Below the pieces are notes generated by a model that did not search any database, was not told the origin of the DNA, and saw only the letters and a program-made list of their open reading frames with translations. Position numbers and translations under genes: made by a program. Of a DNA stretch of 28,177 bases, positions 18,401 to 25,359 are shown in pieces. Source of the stretch: CAIZGX01 sp044374295 (GTDB lineage Bacteria; Bacteroidota; Bacteroidia; Flavobacteriales_D; Sanyastnellaceae); contig JBILOU010000024.1 of assembly GCA_044374295.1 (NCBI GenBank), forward strand, positions 1-28,177, written 5' to 3'. Each line of letters begins with the position of its first letter. Within the stretch, counting starts at the first letter, position 1.

Positions 18401-18867
18401 TATTTGTTGTCATAGGTAACGTACGGGTCGTTCATGTCTACCCAATACCCCATGTCTTTGGTAAGTTTCTCCCACAGGTCGGTGTACTTCATAACCTCCT
18501 TGCGGCAGGCGTTGTTGTACTCTTCCACCGAAATGGTCTTACCAATGTCTTCTTTCTTAATGCCTAATGTTTTCTCTACGCTTAATTCAATGGGAAGTCC
18601 GTGCGTGTCCCAGCCGGCCTTGCGGTGAACCTGTTTTCCACGAAGGGTTTGGTAACGACAAAAGATATCTTTTATGGAACGCGCCATAACGTGGTGAATG
18701 CCCGGCATTCCGTTCGCAGAAGGTGGCCCTTCGAAAAACACGAACGGCTGTCCGCCTTCGCGTTCAGTGATACTGCGTTGGAAAACACTCTCCGCTTCCC
18801 AGTATGCTTGTATATCGTTCGCTATTTGTGGAAGCGACAATCCTTTGATTTCCCTGTATTTGCCCAT
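15469..18867 (-). CDS. ileS: Isoleucyl-tRNA synthetase (long, eukaryote-like type with GXHH signature)
   Basis: This 1132-residue class I synthetase charges tRNA-Ile in the cytoplasm; it is longer than E. coli IleRS (938). The ATP-binding signature is PPSANGMPGIHH, with Gly56-Ile-His-His59 in place of the usual HIGH. The second signature NKMSKRLGN lies near 687. The CP1 editing domain is present, with WTTTPWTLPSN and GTGIVHIAPSFGADD, so proofreading of Val-tRNA-Ile is expected. The anticodon-binding and extra C-terminal domains fill from about 780 to the end. The start is the ATG at 18865-18867 (MGKYREIKGLS); a longer frame would run back through the tRNA-Leu gene and is artefactual. A TATCTTTG promoter element lies 22 bases upstream. 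It is the first protein gene of a run with the DksA-like gene, lspA and murF-alr. Confidence 0.96.
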   Translation of the reverse strand: MGKYREIKGLSLPQIANDIQAYWEAESVFQRSITEREGGQPFVFFEGPPSANGMPGIHHVMARSIKDIFCRYQTLRGKQVHRKAGWDTHGLPIELSVEKTLGIKKEDIGKTISVEEYNNACRKEVMKYTDLWEKLTKDMGYWVDMNDPYVTYDNKYIETVWWLLQQLHNKNLLYKGYTIQPYSPAAGTGLSSHELNQPGCYKEVKDTSAVAQFKLIDAHATLNVNSDRPIYVLAWTTTPWTLPSNVALAVGEKINYTVVESLTPFGNEHAYFIVASALREKYFPVANGENFEEFTAGDKKIPNRTVSELNGKQLLNLRYEQLLSFVQPNDGDAFKIIGGDFVTTEDGTGIVHIAPSFGADDFRVAKQNGMGNLTLVDRRGRFLPEVQDGTFLFGEEFVKEAYYSDEEKAVELVKQKASLGGIIKDTEKLQYLSVDERIVLKLQTEGKLFKKEKYAHNYPHCWRTDKPVLYYPLDSWFVKVPEKRNRLVELNNTIQWKPESTGTGRFGNWLENANDWNLSRSRFWGIPLPIWRTEDGSESICIGSVEELQAELKKSVAAGITETNPLENFQPNNHSVENYNLFDLHKPYVDKIVLVSPSGKPMHREADLIDVWFDSGAMPYAQWHYPFENKEKIDNNLSFPADFIAEGVDQTRGWFYTLHAIATLCFDSVAYKNVISNGLVLDKNGNKMSKRLGNAVDPFETLGKYGPDATRWYMITNSDPWDNLKFDTEGIAEVQRTFFGTLSNTYSFFALYANIDGYEASSNDPAVENRPELDKWIMSKLNALTLEVEKNLDAFDPTPAARAIESFVNDHLSNWFVRLARKRFWHGEMTEDKRSAYATLHACLKQVAQLMSPFAPFYSDWLFQSLNTNSESVHLSHLEAGSFRDENLEARMDLAQRISSMALSIRKKENIKVRQTLAEIRIPVLDETTQSRIESVADLICSEVNVKAVKCVDEQTTKIVKDLKLNFKTLGKKCGKFMKEIQQFAQENAQEIIASIEKTGEYMWQKESILLQTEDVEIIPVDIPGWKVANQGNLTVALDVTITPELKEEGYARELVNRIQNLRKETNFEVTDKIIVKVSGENYLNDVLKNNSEYISSQVLASSLEFIPEMEGGVAVEWEGEEVVRLLLTKNL

Positions 18868-18889
18868 GGAAGGTATTGAAAATAGAGTG

Positions 18890-18897
18890 CAAAGATA
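18890..18897 (-). promoter_or_regulatory. Bacteroidota -7 promoter element (TATCTTTG) for ileS
   Basis: On the minus strand the sequence is TATCTTTG, an exact match to TAnnTTTG, 22 bases before the ileS ATG, giving a leader of roughly 10-20 bases. The -33 region (TTG) is not well matched because the tRNA terminator hairpin occupies it. The first T of the box directly continues the T-tract of that terminator. Confidence 0.6.
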
Positions 18898-18903
18898 AAA
18901 AAC

Positions 18904-18930
18904 AAAAGCGGAGGGTTGACCTCCGCTTTT
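18904..18930 (-). terminator. Intrinsic terminator after tRNA-Leu
   Basis: A perfect 11-bp stem (AAAAGCGGAGG at 18904-18914, CCTCCGCTTTT at 18920-18930) encloses a 5-base loop. On the minus strand it is followed by GTTTTTT. It starts 4 bases after the 3' end of tRNA-Leu, so it ends the tRNA transcript and separates it from ileS. Confidence 0.9.
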
Positions 18931-18934
18931 CAAG

Positions 18935-19016
18935 TGCGCATGGAGGGACTCGAACCCCCACGCCTCGCGGCACCAGATCCTAAGTCTGGCGCGGCTACCA
19001 ATTACGCCACATGCGC
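18935..19016 (-). tRNA. tRNA-Leu (anticodon UAG)
   Basis: Read on the minus strand, the acceptor stem GCGCATG pairs with CATGCGC, with discriminator A at 18935. The anticodon stem CCAGA/TCTGG closes the loop CTTAGGA, giving anticodon TAG (UAG), which reads CUN leucine codons. A long variable arm (TGCCGCGAGGCGT) marks a class II tRNA, as expected for leucine, and the T-loop TTCGAGT is intact. The gene is 82 bases. CCA is not encoded and must be added after transcription. It has its own TATATTTG promoter element and terminator. Confidence 0.95.
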
Positions 19017-19027
19017 ATGCTGCGGTG

Positions 19028-19035
19028 CAAATATA
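19028..19035 (-). promoter_or_regulatory. Bacteroidota -7 promoter element (TATATTTG) for tRNA-Leu
   Basis: On the minus strand TATATTTG matches TAnnTTTG exactly and lies 11 bases before the mature tRNA 5' end. There is no clear TTG at the -33 position. The divergent gene at 19087 shares this upstream region, but I see no good promoter box for it. Confidence 0.6.
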
Positions 19036-19086
19036 CAATGCTTCTTGGAATATGAAAGTTTTTCTCTTCTGGATTAACTTAAATAG

Positions 19087-19896
19087 ATGAAATATTTCGT
19101 TTTTTCTTTCAGTTTATTGCTGAGTTTTTTCGGTAGATGCCACGCGCAGTATACACAGGGCTCAAGAATGGCGGCACTTAGCGGAAGTGCAATTACGCAG
19201 AGCGATGCTTTTTCCGGCTTTCACAACTTGTCTGCTTCTTCCGAAATGAAGGGGCTGAATTGCTCTTTTTATGGACAGATGCCCTACGGAATTTCCGCTA
19301 TAAACGACGGTGGAGTGGCTTTTTTGAAGCGTTTCCGAACGGGAGTTATGGGAGTGGTATGCCAATCTTATGGGAATACCGAGTTTAACCGAAAGCGCGT
19401 GAATGTTGGTTATGCCATGGTATTGTCCCAAAAGTTAAGTGCTTCAGCGAGTCTCGGTTACTCTTCCACCCGAATAATGAATGGCTATGGAGTGGCTTCC
19501 AATTTTTGGATGAACGTGGGTGCAACGTATGACGTTCGCAAGGATTGGAAATGGGCTGCTGTAGCCGATCTTCCAATGACATCAATAAAGAACGCCGAAG
19601 ATTTGCCGGCAATGCTGCGGCTTGGAACAACTTGTTCGTTTGGAGAACAGGTGAGCTTATCTGCGCAGCTGTCCTCTTCGACTTCAGAAATAGCTTCCTT
19701 GAGTTACAGTTTTGGATTGGAATATTTTCCAATGGAAGTGATTGCCTTTCGTTTGGGAATGAACACGCATTGGCAGACGTGGTCCATGGGCGTAGGAACA
19801 CGCTTGAAGAACTATTCGTTTGACGCATGTGCAACCGTTCATCCACAATTGGGAATTACTCCGCAAATTTCTTTTACTTATGGAAGGAACAACTAA
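19087..19896 (+). CDS. Predicted small outer-membrane beta-barrel protein
   Basis: This 269-residue protein has a signal peptide (about residues 1-20, ending CHA-Q) and then alternating beta-strand-like segments rich in aromatic and small residues to the end, with a final strand ISFTYGRNN. The opening of the mature part, SRMAALSGSAITQSDAFSGFHNLSA, resembles the start of PorV/PorQ- and FadL-type barrels, where an Ala/Gly-rich segment is followed by a conserved Asn at the N-terminal hatch. It is shorter than typical PorV (about 390) or PorQ (about 330) and lacks features that would name it. The next gene starts inside its last codons in another frame (17-base overlap), so the two are likely coupled and may act together in the outer membrane. 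It diverges from tRNA-Leu. Confidence 0.75.
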   Translation: MKYFVFSFSLLLSFFGRCHAQYTQGSRMAALSGSAITQSDAFSGFHNLSASSEMKGLNCSFYGQMPYGISAINDGGVAFLKRFRTGVMGVVCQSYGNTEFNRKRVNVGYAMVLSQKLSASASLGYSSTRIMNGYGVASNFWMNVGATYDVRKDWKWAAVADLPMTSIKNAEDLPAMLRLGTTCSFGEQVSLSAQLSSSTSEIASLSYSFGLEYFPMEVIAFRLGMNTHWQTWSMGVGTRLKNYSFDACATVHPQLGITPQISFTYGRNN

Positions 19897-21952
19897 GTGT
19901 TTGCTTTTTTTATTTTTTATGTTGAAGGTGATTTGTCCTTTTGCTCAGCATTCGGAAGAATTCGAGTTGGATCAAGTGGTTGATCAGCGCATTGAAAGCA
20001 TTTCAAGTTTGACGGAAGAAGGAGGTGAGATTGATTATTCTTCGCTGACGGAAGACTTGAATTATTTCGCTCGACACAGGCTCAATCTCAATTCAGCGGA
20101 AATAGCGGACTTGCAAGCCTTGGTTGTTTTGAGCGATGCTCAAATTAATTCGTTGTTCATGCACATTTCCAAATATGGAAAATTGAAAAGCATCTTTGAA
20201 TTGCAGAGTGTTGTAGGCCTTGATCTGACGACCGTTCGGTGGTTGCAGCCTTTTGTTTTTGTGAATGAAGAAGATGGTTTTTCTGATTTTTCATTTCGAA
20301 GGTTGCGTGAAGAGGGAACGCATGATGTTCTCTTTCGAGCGAAAAGAACGTTGCAAGAACAGGCCGGATTTATTCCAGATCTAATGACTGGAAAGAAGAA
20401 TTTTTTAGGAAGTGAATACGGAACGTATTTGCGCTATCGTTTTCAATACCGAAGGAATATTGCATTCGGACTAACGCTTGAAAACGATATTGGCGAGCCG
20501 CTTCGTATGGGACCCGATTTTAAAAGCGCCGCGCTATTCATTCGCGAAGCGAAAGTGCTGAAGCAATTGGCTATAGGCGATTATCAGGTTCAGTTCGGAC
20601 AAGGACTCACTTGCTGGAACAGCATGGCTTTCGGCAAGTCTTCTATCAGCGTTCAAGTGAAACGAAACGCGCAAAACCTTCGTCCGTATTCTTCAGTAAA
20701 TGAGAACTCTTTCTTCCGTGGTGCAGGCGCAACTTTGGGAAATAAATTTTTCAGTACAACACTCTTTGTGTCACGAAGAAAGCTCGATGCAACATTCACA
20801 AACGATACTGTGCTTTCTGACGACAATCAAGTGGTCAGTGCTATTGCGCTTGGCGGTCTTCATCGAACAGAAAGTGAACGCGCGAATAGGAATGCTTTGA
20901 CTGAAAATATTTATGGTGGAAATGTGCAAGTTCAACGAGGTGTGTGGAAACTCGGAGCTGTTGCGGTTCACAGAAGTTTCAGCGATTCAATTTCAGCGAA
21001 GACCGACTGGTATGCGCAAGGGAAATTTGCAGGAAGAAATCAAGATGTCATGGGTGTCTATGCGGAAGGGGTGTGGCAGAATGTCTCGCTTTTCGGCGAA
21101 GTTTCAAGAAGTTCGAATGGAGCAATGGCTTCTGTTTTTGGAATGACCGCGGCTTTGCATGCGCGTGTTTCTGCAACGCTTTTGTTTCGCGATTTTGACA
21201 CCGATTTTCAAGCGGTGTATTCGAATGTTCTTGCGGAAGGAAACAGCGTTCTTCCTTCGAATGAGAGAGGAATGTATGCCAGTGTTCAAGCTCAATTATC
21301 GAAGAAAATAAGCATGAACGCCTACACAGATGGTGTTCAATTTCCTTGGTTGAAATACCAAGTTACCGCACCTTCAAGTTTTAGCGACAACCTTATTCAA
21401 TTCAATTACAGGCCCGATAAAAAGCATGAGTTCTATGCGCGAATGCGCATTCGAAGAACTTCGATTGATCGAAATGTTTTGAATCGAATTGATTATCCTG
21501 TAGATCGTTTTTCTCAGCAAATTCGATTGAATTTTATTTTCAGTCCGACTGAAAGTTTGAAGTTGCACAGTCGGATTGAATTAGTAAAAACCAATGAAGA
21601 AGGGCTTCCAACTGAAACGGGATATTTGATTTTTCAAGATGTCATTTGGAAGAAGATGAATGTTCCAGTTAGCGTAACGATTCGTTACGCATTGTTTCAA
21701 GCAGATACCTGGAATGCGCGTATTTATGCATACGAGAACGATGTTCTCTACAGTTACAGCATTCCGGCTTATTATGGAAAGGGAGCAAGAATCTACGGTA
21801 TCTTCAAATTCGATGTTCGAAGAAACATAGACGTTTGGTTTAGAATTGCGCAATGGACTTACACCGATCGAGATTTCATCTCTTCGGGAAATTCAATGAT
21901 TAGCGGGTTTCGAAAAACAGATTGTACGCTGCAGATGCGCATGCAATTTTAG
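19880..21952 (+). CDS. Exported helix-hairpin-helix protein with predicted outer-membrane barrel
   Basis: From the ATG at 19880 the protein has 690 residues with a signal peptide (about 1-22, ending PFAQ). A longer frame from 19820 would bury the signal peptide and overlap the previous gene further. Residues about 68-124 resemble the ComEA-type helix-hairpin-helix repeat: LNLNSAEIADLQAL, then KYGKLKSIFELQSVVGLD. The hairpins that normally read GIG are VLS and GLD here, so DNA contact is doubtful. From about 145 to the C-terminus the sequence is beta-barrel-like (YLRYRFQYRRNIAFGLTLEN, AIGDYQVQFGQGLT), ending in aromatic-terminated strands and a final Phe (MRMQF). Proteins of this architecture occur widely in Bacteroidota without a known role. 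Its stop overlaps the converging kmo stop by four bases. Confidence 0.8.
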   Translation: MEGTTKCLLFLFFMLKVICPFAQHSEEFELDQVVDQRIESISSLTEEGGEIDYSSLTEDLNYFARHRLNLNSAEIADLQALVVLSDAQINSLFMHISKYGKLKSIFELQSVVGLDLTTVRWLQPFVFVNEEDGFSDFSFRRLREEGTHDVLFRAKRTLQEQAGFIPDLMTGKKNFLGSEYGTYLRYRFQYRRNIAFGLTLENDIGEPLRMGPDFKSAALFIREAKVLKQLAIGDYQVQFGQGLTCWNSMAFGKSSISVQVKRNAQNLRPYSSVNENSFFRGAGATLGNKFFSTTLFVSRRKLDATFTNDTVLSDDNQVVSAIALGGLHRTESERANRNALTENIYGGNVQVQRGVWKLGAVAVHRSFSDSISAKTDWYAQGKFAGRNQDVMGVYAEGVWQNVSLFGEVSRSSNGAMASVFGMTAALHARVSATLLFRDFDTDFQAVYSNVLAEGNSVLPSNERGMYASVQAQLSKKISMNAYTDGVQFPWLKYQVTAPSSFSDNLIQFNYRPDKKHEFYARMRIRRTSIDRNVLNRIDYPVDRFSQQIRLNFIFSPTESLKLHSRIELVKTNEEGLPTETGYLIFQDVIWKKMNVPVSVTIRYALFQADTWNARIYAYENDVLYSYSIPAYYGKGARIYGIFKFDVRRNIDVWFRIAQWTYTDRDFISSGNSMISGFRKTDCTLQMRMQF

Positions 21953-23286
21953 ATTCGTTTTAGAATTTCATTTTCAATTTCTTCGCTGTCCCAAACGGCT
22001 TCAATGTCGGGTCTGTTCATGACTTCCTTCATGATTTCATTTTGACGAATACCGCTGCTTAATGCTTCGTGATAGGGAATGTGACTGAAGGTTACTTGCG
22101 AATAAAGTGGAATCCATTTTTCAGGATACTTCGTTGCAAAGCGACCTTCAATTTTCTTCTGAAGAAGGAAATCTTTATCGGCAGTTAAATCGCGCATCTC
22201 AATGTAATTGCGAAGTGCTAATTCTAAAATGGCATCTCCGTTTGGTTTACGAATTTTACCGTATTCTTTCAATAGATCAGGATGGTCTTCACCCATTTCC
22301 GTCATAAGACGATCAAGTTCACTGCAGTCTTCAAACCCGCTATTCATGCCCTGCCCGTAAAATGGAACGATAGCATGAGCAGAATCTCCCATAAGCGCCA
22401 CTTGGTTTTTGTAGTTCCAAGGATTGCATTGGGTCATGACTAAACTCGCGGTTGGATTCGTGTTGTAATCGAGCAACAATTCCGGCATCATTGCTTTTGC
22501 GTCTGGAAAATATTTTTCGAAGAAATCGAGAACGTCTTGATCTGTTTTCAGTTTATCGAAAGAAACTTCGCCTTCAAAAGGGAAGAAGAGCGTGCATGTG
22601 AAACTGCCGTCGATATTGGGAAGTGCAATCATCATGAATTCTCCTCGAGGCCAAATGTGAAGACAGTCTTTGCGCATTTGATGTGTACCATCTGCATTTG
22701 CAGGGATCTCTAATTCCTTGTAACCATGGTCTAAGTACGACTGAGAATATTCGTTGCGATCGAGCTTCGTCATGCGCGCACGAACAGCGCTGAATGCGCC
22801 ATCTGTGCCGAAAATCTGATCGAATTTTTGACGAACACGCTCGCCATTTTTATCTTCGAAAACAATGGTGTTTGTATCGAGTTCAACATCTACGCATTTG
22901 TGCTCGAAGTTGAGTGAAACGTTTTCGAATTCAGCAGCGCAACGCACCAATGTTTGATTCAGAATCCCTCTAGAAACACTGTATATGGCTTGCCCTTCTT
23001 TTCCATAGGGTTGGTAGGTGAGCTCGCCATTTACTGCGTGCATTAATCGTCCACTCATGGGAAGTGCGACCTCTTCAATTTCCTTGCGAATACCGGCGCC
23101 TTCAAGTCCTTTCCAACCGCGATCACTTAGCGCAAGATTTATACTTTTTCCTTGAACAACCTTCACGTTGCGAATGTCTGAACGACGATCAAACACGGAA
23201 ACGGTATACCCGCGTTTAGCCAGGTAAACAGCCCATAAACTTCCAACTAATCCTGCCCCAACAACGGCAACGTTTTTCTTGTTCAT
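21949..23286 (-). CDS. kmo: Kynurenine 3-monooxygenase
   Basis: This 445-residue FAD- and NADPH-dependent aromatic hydroxylase converts L-kynurenine to 3-hydroxykynurenine in tryptophan catabolism. The N-terminal FAD-binding fold has VAVVGAGLVG, and the KMO signature KSINLALSDRG follows at about 50. The second FAD motif LMGDSAHAIVPFYGQGMN is intact. The gene follows the cystathionine synthase/lyase gene with a gap of one base. An alternative ATG at 23296-23298 would add four residues and overlap that gene by 11 bases; I chose the inner ATG because the FAD fold begins right after it. Kynureninase and 3-hydroxyanthranilate dioxygenase, which would complete the route, are not in this window. The C-terminal part resembles the bacterial KMO tail; whether it anchors to a membrane as in mitochondria is not evident. 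Confidence 0.93.
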   Translation of the reverse strand: MNKKNVAVVGAGLVGSLWAVYLAKRGYTVSVFDRRSDIRNVKVVQGKSINLALSDRGWKGLEGAGIRKEIEEVALPMSGRLMHAVNGELTYQPYGKEGQAIYSVSRGILNQTLVRCAAEFENVSLNFEHKCVDVELDTNTIVFEDKNGERVRQKFDQIFGTDGAFSAVRARMTKLDRNEYSQSYLDHGYKELEIPANADGTHQMRKDCLHIWPRGEFMMIALPNIDGSFTCTLFFPFEGEVSFDKLKTDQDVLDFFEKYFPDAKAMMPELLLDYNTNPTASLVMTQCNPWNYKNQVALMGDSAHAIVPFYGQGMNSGFEDCSELDRLMTEMGEDHPDLLKEYGKIRKPNGDAILELALRNYIEMRDLTADKDFLLQKKIEGRFATKYPEKWIPLYSQVTFSHIPYHEALSSGIRQNEIMKEVMNRPDIEAVWDSEEIENEILKRI

Positions 23287-23287
23287 A

Positions 23288-24433
23288 TTAGATAGCATTT
23301 AATGCATTCGTTAAATCTTCAATTAAGTCTTCTGCGTCTTCAATACCCACACTCAATCTTAAAAGTGAATCGGTAATTCCGCTTCTTTCTCTTTCTTCTT
23401 TTGGAATAGATGCGTGTGTCATAGACGCGGGGTGTCCAAGCAATGACTCTACTCCGCCTAAGGATTCAGCCAGAGAGAATACTCGAACTGCCTGTGCCAA
23501 TTTCGAAGCGTCTTCAAAACGATCTCCTTTCAAACTGAATGAAATCATTCCACCGAAATCGCGCATTTGTTTTTTAGCAACATCATGATTCGGATGCGAG
23601 GGGAAACCAGGCCAGTAAACCTTTTCCACTTTCGGATGATTGGCTAGGAAGTTCGCAACAACAACACCGTTTGCACAATGTCTTTCCATGCGAACATGCA
23701 AGGTTTTCAAACCACGCAATACTAAGAAGCTGTCTTGTGGTCCGGGTGTAGCACCGCATGAATTCGTTATGAATGCCAATTGCTCATATAAGTTGTCATC
23801 GTTGGTGCACAAAGCGCCCATCACAACATCGCTGTGTCCGTTTAAATATTTCGTAGCACTGTGCATAACAATATGCGCGTTCATGTCCAACGGATTTTGA
23901 AGGTATGGCGATGCAAAAGTGTTGTCTATGACAGAAATCAAATTGTGTTTTTTTGCAAACTCTACGCTTCTTTCAATGTCTATGATTTTCATCATGGGGT
24001 TGGTTGGAGTTTCCACCCATAACATTTTTGTCTTTGCGTTCACTGTTCTTTCCAATGCATCGAAATCATGCATATCAACGAAGTGAAATACAATTCCATA
24101 TTTCGCAAAAACTTTCGTGAACATGCGGTAGCTTCCACCATATAAATCGTCTGTTGCAATGACTTCGTCGCCAGGAACAAGAAGCTTAATGATAGCGTCT
24201 GCCGCTCCCATTCCGCTTGAAAAACACAAACCGTGTTTAGCGTTTTCCAATTCTGCCAAGCAACGCTCCAATGCAACACGCGTTGGGTTTTTACCACGTG
24301 CGTAGGCATAACCTTTGTGAACACCCGGAGACTCCTGAACGTATGTTGAAGTTTGATAGATAGGAGTCATAATGGCTCCTGTTGTTGGATCGGGCTCTTG
24401 TCCCGCGTGAATGGCTTTTGTTCCGAAACGCAT
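23288..24433 (-). CDS. Cystathionine gamma-synthase / gamma-lyase family PLP enzyme
   Basis: This 381-residue fold type I PLP enzyme has the classical size and motifs of the MetB/MetC/CGL family: TPIYQTSTYV and YARGKNPTR at the N-terminus, SSGMGAADA for phosphate binding, YGGSYRMF, DNTFASPYLQNPL with the PLP-pyridine aspartate, and SATKYLNGHSD with the PLP lysine. The C-terminal SLGGVESLLGHPASMTH and RLSVGIED segments are also conserved. The reaction is either synthesis of cystathionine from O-acyl-homoserine and cysteine, or its cleavage; sequence alone does not decide. The start is the ATG at 24431-24433; a TTG six codons upstream is less likely. It precedes kmo by one base, so the two are probably cotranscribed. 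Confidence 0.92.
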   Translation of the reverse strand: MRFGTKAIHAGQEPDPTTGAIMTPIYQTSTYVQESPGVHKGYAYARGKNPTRVALERCLAELENAKHGLCFSSGMGAADAIIKLLVPGDEVIATDDLYGGSYRMFTKVFAKYGIVFHFVDMHDFDALERTVNAKTKMLWVETPTNPMMKIIDIERSVEFAKKHNLISVIDNTFASPYLQNPLDMNAHIVMHSATKYLNGHSDVVMGALCTNDDNLYEQLAFITNSCGATPGPQDSFLVLRGLKTLHVRMERHCANGVVVANFLANHPKVEKVYWPGFPSHPNHDVAKKQMRDFGGMISFSLKGDRFEDASKLAQAVRVFSLAESLGGVESLLGHPASMTHASIPKEERERSGITDSLLRLSVGIEDAEDLIEDLTNALNAI

Positions 24434-24447
24434 GGTAAAATTTTTCC

Positions 24448-24476
24448 GCAATTTACACCGAAGCGCTCACAAACAA
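24448..24476 (-). promoter_or_regulatory. Possible promoter of the cystathionine synthase-kmo pair
   Basis: On the minus strand a TTG (24474-24476) is separated by 18 bases from TAAATTGC (24448-24455), a partial match to TAnnTTTG. The spacing fits Bacteroidota -33/-7 promoters, but the -7 box has two mismatches, and the element lies only 14 bases before the ATG. This is a weak call. Confidence 0.3.
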
Positions 24477-24486
24477 GCAGAACTAT

Positions 24487-25359
24487 TTACACGTTCTTTT
24501 CAATATACTTGATGATCTGTCCTGCAATATCGACACCTGTTGCAGATTCAATTCCTTCAAGGCCTGGAGAAGAATTCACCTCTATAATTAATGGACCTCT
24601 ATCGCTGCGAAGCATGTCAACCCCAGCAATTCCGAGTTTCATGGCGTTAGCCGCTTTGATTGCAGCGATTTCTTCTTCCGGAGTAAGCTCAATTACTTTG
24701 GCGGAGCCACCTCTGTGTAGGTTGCTTCGGAATTCTCCTTCCTTCGCTGTGCGCACCATTGCGCCGACTACATGTCCGTCTACCACAAACGCACGAATGT
24801 CTTCCCCACGAGATTCTTTAATGAATTCTTGAACAATCACACGTGCTTTCAGACCGTTGAAGGCCTCGACAACTGAAACCGCAGCTTTTTTATTTTCTGC
24901 AAGCACAACACCCAATCCTTGTGTTCCTTCTAAAAGCTTAATGATAACAGGCGCTCCGCCAACTTCCATCAATGTACGTTCAACGTCTTTTGAGTAGTTG
25001 GTGAATACTGTTTTCGGAAGACCGAGGCCAGCGCGAGATAAGATTTGTAGGCTACGCAGTTTGTCGCGTGAACGAACCAATGCTTGAGATTCTACTGCGG
25101 TGAACACGTTCATCATTTCAAACTGACGAACCACTGCTGTTCCGTAAAAAGTTACGGAGGCACCGATACGCGGAATAACTGCATTAACACCAATTATTTC
25201 TTCACCTCGATAAAGAACTTTTGGTTTTCTTTTTTCAATTACTAAATCGCACTTTGAGTGATCGATGACACGAATTTCGTGACCTCTTTTCTGAGCGGCC
25301 TCAACCAAACGCTTGGTGCTATAAAGCTTCACATTTCTTGACAGTACAACTAAGTTCAT
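24487..25359 (-). CDS. rimK: RimK-type ATP-grasp ligase (ribosomal protein S6 glutamate ligase family)
   Basis: This 290-residue protein is close to E. coli RimK (300), which adds glutamates to the C-terminus of ribosomal protein S6 or makes poly-glutamate. It has a preATP-grasp domain (MNLVVLSRNVKLYSTKRL, then PRIGASVTFYGTAVVRQFE), a central KTVFTN and VIIKLLEGTQGLGV nucleotide-binding segment, REDIRAF-like GEDIRAFVV, and the metal-binding EVNSSPGLEGIE near the end. The start at ATG 25357-25359 overlaps the DUF2061 stop by four bases; the longer frame would begin inside DUF2061 and is rejected. The acceptor protein in this organism is not shown by the sequence. Confidence 0.9.
   Translation of the reverse strand: MNLVVLSRNVKLYSTKRLVEAAQKRGHEIRVIDHSKCDLVIEKRKPKVLYRGEEIIGVNAVIPRIGASVTFYGTAVVRQFEMMNVFTAVESQALVRSRDKLRSLQILSRAGLGLPKTVFTNYSKDVERTLMEVGGAPVIIKLLEGTQGLGVVLAENKKAAVSVVEAFNGLKARVIVQEFIKESRGEDIRAFVVDGHVVGAMVRTAKEGEFRSNLHRGGSAKVIELTPEEEIAAIKAANAMKLGIAGVDMLRSDRGPLIIEVNSSPGLEGIESATGVDIAGQIIKYIEKNV

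Noticed and set aside
18868..19038. N-terminal extension of ileS by 57 residues
   Set aside because: It runs through the terminator and the tRNA-Leu gene, is not IleRS-like, and a good ATG with a promoter lies at 18867.
19385..19846. Antisense open frame of 153 codons inside the small barrel gene
   Set aside because: The plus-strand frame has a signal peptide and barrel pattern, while the antisense product shows no recognisable features.
24353..24832. Antisense open frame of 159 codons across the cystathionine enzyme and rimK genes
   Set aside because: It crosses two real genes in the opposite strand and has Ser/Pro-rich composition typical of shadow translation.
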